NCBI GenBank assembly: GCA_023284085.1
Contig: JAKVHY010000031.1
Location: forward strand, 1 to 64,000
Source of the DNA: Shewanella benthica
GTDB lineage: Bacteria; Pseudomonadota; Gammaproteobacteria; Enterobacterales; Shewanellaceae
Reading direction: 5' to 3'
DNA length: 64,000 nt
The position numbers were made by a program, and so were the translations under genes. Within the stretch, counting starts at the first letter, position 1; each line of letters starts with the position of its first letter. The notes under the pieces were generated by a model, which had not been told where the DNA came from, did no database searches, and saw nothing but the letters and a program-made list of their open reading frames with translations. Positions 61,802-64,000 of this stretch are shown here, in pieces.

Positions 61802-64000
61802 TTAGAGCAGCCAAGCGTAACTGAGCTTCATAAAGTAGGTTTGCTCATCCTTCGTCAGAGAATCGATATTATCGTTTGACTGCATACCGTCTGAATACCC
61901 CAGATAAAACACACTCTGTGGGTTGAGCTTGTAACCGTAGAGGATCTCGTTGCCCATGCTCTGTTCACTCTCTTTAGGTGTACTGTAGAGGTATAAACTT
62001 GGATCGCGTTGAATATCGGTATAGATACTCGAGATGCGAATGAAGTTGTTGATATTGAAATACCAGCTGAGGCGCACGTCCGTCAGGTTAGCGGTGAACA
62101 GCTCGCCATCATCCACATCTAAGCTGCGATACATATGAGATAGCTCCAGAGACACACTGTCTGTGATATTCCACTCTAGTCCTGGGTTGATAAACAGCTG
62201 AGTGCCTAGTCTGTCGTTACTATAATCTATGCTGTCGCCGTAATCGGCATCCAGTTCAAGGCTAATCTGCCTAAAAGGGGTAAACTCGAAATAGAGCCAA
62301 CCGACATTTTCGGTAAATATCTGCGTGTTACCCTCGATGGCCAGACTCGAAGCATCATGGCGTCTGCCGACACGGTCACGATTGACAAAGCCAATGGCCG
62401 TGAAGCTTTGCATCGAGCCCTCAAACTCCATTCTTGCCTCTGTCTCCTCTTCGATTAGCTCACCAGCTTGATTGTGGCTGATATCCCAATCGCCACTGAG
62501 TTCGATACGGTTGAAGCTAGAATTAAGGGGATACCAGATATACCCTCCGCCCGCGACCAACTTAGTCACATCGACTCGGCTGATAAAACCTAAGTCGGCT
62601 CTGAAATCGTCACCAACCGATTCATATTGCGTGAAGGCAAACCAGTTGCGGCGTTTATGGACGTATTTGAGTCGATAAAAATCATCACTGATCTCATCAT
62701 CTAGTTTGGTCCGCAACACGCGCTCGTTGATGCCACAATCACCCAGCTCACATGAACTGTCGGGAATGCAGGTATCTTCCGAGCAGAACTCCTTATACAG
62801 GTCATCGGGATATTCCGTGGTCGAGAATACGTATTGAGCGGTAAAGGTATCTTGTTGTGTTGGCTGGTATTTCACATCACCACTGGCGACATAGTTATGG
62901 TATTGCTCGCTTTGCTTGGCTGTGACGAGTGCGCCGATAGAAAGCTCACTGCCAAAGTCGGCTCGGTATCTTCCCGCAAGGTTATAGCTTTCCTCGTCGA
63001 TACTGGCGATATCTGAGCTCAAGTTACCCGGCACCAGAAAATTAGTCTTAGTGTCGTTGGTGACCATCACGGCGAAGGTGTGGTTATCGACCTTGCTGGT
63101 GAGCTTGACGCCATAGTCGGGTGAGACAATATTTCGGGTATGCAGCAGCTGCAGTTGAGTATCGAAGTAGTCTTTGTTATCGAGAAAGAAGGCACGTTTC
63201 TCCGGATAGAAGAGGGCGAAGGTGCTGTTAATATCCAGTTGACCCGCATCGGCCTCGACCTGCGAAAAATCAGGGTTTATGGTGGCATTCAGTAAGGTAT
63301 TTGGGGTGATCCCCCAGCGAATATCCAGTCCGGGCTCTATGTTGTTATCACTGCGCCAATCCTCTAACGGGTCTAAATCTCGCTGACTGTTTCTGCTCAT
63401 TACCAGTGACGGTGTGAGCTGCAGATCTTGGCCTGACTCTATGCCGCTGAGGCCTGTCGCCGTGCCTAACTGGCAGAGTTGGCAATTATTGTTTCTGTCA
63501 ATGGAGTGGGTCGACAGTCTATGGGTCTTATCTCTCGGGTAAAAACGAATAAACTCGATGCCCCAAGTCTGCATGTCCAGCTTGCTGTCGAAATTAAACA
63601 GCCTTAAGGGCAACTCCATCTCTACCACGTAGCCGGCATCGGTTTTTCGGGCACTGCTGTGCCAGATCCCATCCCAGGCGTTACTCTCTTGACCGGTAAG
63701 CTCATTTTCTATGGAGTCCATCTGTACGCCATAGGGGTTAACGAAGAACTGATAAGCGAGTCGCTCATCATTGAAGGTGTCTAGTTTGATACCGACTAAA
63801 TCGTCACCCCAAAGAGAGTCTCGGTCGGTGATATTGGCGCGGACAAGGTTACCGCTGGCACTGGAGTCAGGGTCTTGTGCGACAAATGAGACAAATAAAC
63901 TGGTTTGTGTGGCGAAGATTTTGACCTGAGTCGCCACGGGCGCTGCAATATTCTCCCCCGGGCTGGTTTCATATTTTAGCTCAGCATTTGCCGCCTGCTG
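61802..64000 (-). CDS. DUF5916 outer-membrane protein with CBM9-like domain (partial)
   Basis: At least 733 codons; the reading frame continues to the right edge, so the N-terminus is missing. The visible part begins with a CBM9-like sandwich (ETSPGENIAAPVATQVKIF..., FVSFVAQDPDSS, RDSLWGDDLVGIKLDTFND, FVNPYGVQMDS) and continues into a long beta-barrel of the DUF5916 type ending LSYAWLL. The family is linked to outer-membrane proteins in polymer-using marine bacteria; function unknown. The 39-bp repeat directly follows the stop. Confidence 0.82.
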   Translation of the reverse strand, partial: QQAANAELKYETSPGENIAAPVATQVKIFATQTSLFVSFVAQDPDSSASGNLVRANITDRDSLWGDDLVGIKLDTFNDERLAYQFFVNPYGVQMDSIENELTGQESNAWDGIWHSSARKTDAGYVVEMELPLRLFNFDSKLDMQTWGIEFIRFYPRDKTHRLSTHSIDRNNNCQLCQLGTATGLSGIESGQDLQLTPSLVMSRNSQRDLDPLEDWRSDNNIEPGLDIRWGITPNTLLNATINPDFSQVEADAGQLDINSTFALFYPEKRAFFLDNKDYFDTQLQLLHTRNIVSPDYGVKLTSKVDNHTFAVMVTNDTKTNFLVPGNLSSDIASIDEESYNLAGRYRADFGSELSIGALVTAKQSEQYHNYVASGDVKYQPTQQDTFTAQYVFSTTEYPDDLYKEFCSEDTCIPDSSCELGDCGINERVLRTKLDDEISDDFYRLKYVHKRRNWFAFTQYESVGDDFRADLGFISRVDVTKLVAGGGYIWYPLNSSFNRIELSGDWDISHNQAGELIEEETEARMEFEGSMQSFTAIGFVNRDRVGRRHDASSLAIEGNTQIFTENVGWLYFEFTPFRQISLELDADYGDSIDYSNDRLGTQLFINPGLEWNITDSVSLELSHMYRSLDVDDGELFTANLTDVRLSWYFNINNFIRISSIYTDIQRDPSLYLYSTPKESEQSMGNEILYGYKLNPQSVFYLGYSDGMQSNDNIDSLTKDEQTYFMKLSYAWLL

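Noticed and set aside
1..64000. CRISPR array, tRNA or rRNA genes
   Set aside because: No regularly spaced repeats, no cloverleaf and no rRNA sequence were seen. The repeats found are tandem coding duplications or isolated ends.

Overview
The window reads as chromosomal DNA of a marine gammaproteobacterium, most likely a Shewanella or close relative. This is inferred from gene content: c-type cytochrome lipoproteins, a TorF-type porin, a HNE_0200-like cytochrome protein, a large TonB receptor, fermentative pfl/ack/pta genes and choline-to-betaine genes. No rRNA, tRNA, CRISPR array, prophage or intact transposase was seen. Coding density is high and most genes lie on the minus strand.

Layout. 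(1) 1-4.1 kb: two lipoproteins that share a two-CxxCH cytochrome domain, one of them fused to a parallel beta-helix. (2) 4.4-7.6 kb: a REC-GGDEF-EAL regulator and a DUF481 outer-membrane protein. (3) 7.7-11.6 kb: the tesA / ybbA-ybbP divergent cluster. (4) 11.7-16.7 kb: yfcH and folX, an AI-2E family permease, a SAM methyltransferase, two very small genes and a small lipoprotein. (5) 17-27.7 kb: the mixed-acid fermentation block (ackA-pta, yfbV, focA-pflB-pflA, yfcC). (6) 27.8-33.3 kb: a TonB receptor, a TDT-family permease and an O-methyltransferase-like protein. (7) 33.4-48.9 kb: a complete 13-gene complex I operon, nuoA to nuoN with nuoCD fused. (8) 49.2-54.7 kb: CBS protein, TetR, cysK, RDD membrane protein, and a REC-REC-GGDEF protein. 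(9) 54.7-61.3 kb: MarR, TorF-like porin, short BCCT transporter and betIBA with a perfect BetI-type operator. (10) 61.8-64 kb: the 3' part of a DUF5916/CBM9-like outer-membrane protein that runs off the window.

How it fits together. Sugar-derived pyruvate can be cleaved by PflB (activated by PflA), formate exported by FocA, and acetyl-CoA turned to acetate and ATP by Pta/AckA. Complex I handles NADH when an acceptor is available. The bet block takes up choline and oxidises it to glycine betaine for osmoprotection. Several neighbours (nuo, yfbV-ackA-pta, yfcC, folX-yfcH) sit together in one region of the E. coli chromosome, so this is an old backbone region, rearranged.

Most unusual: the nuo operon carries several tandem-duplication scars. 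The clearest lies between nuoG and nuoH, where the NuoG tail has been duplicated twice. This creates two ~40-codon ORFs, each with a strong ribosome-binding site and a start overlapping the previous stop, so that they form a translationally coupled chain into nuoH. NuoL starts with four 15-bp repeats (each with an in-frame ATG), NuoG has four 18-bp repeats, and NuoJ has a duplicated C-terminal tail. The beta-helix/cytochrome pair at the left edge is the best candidate for an uncharacterised system.
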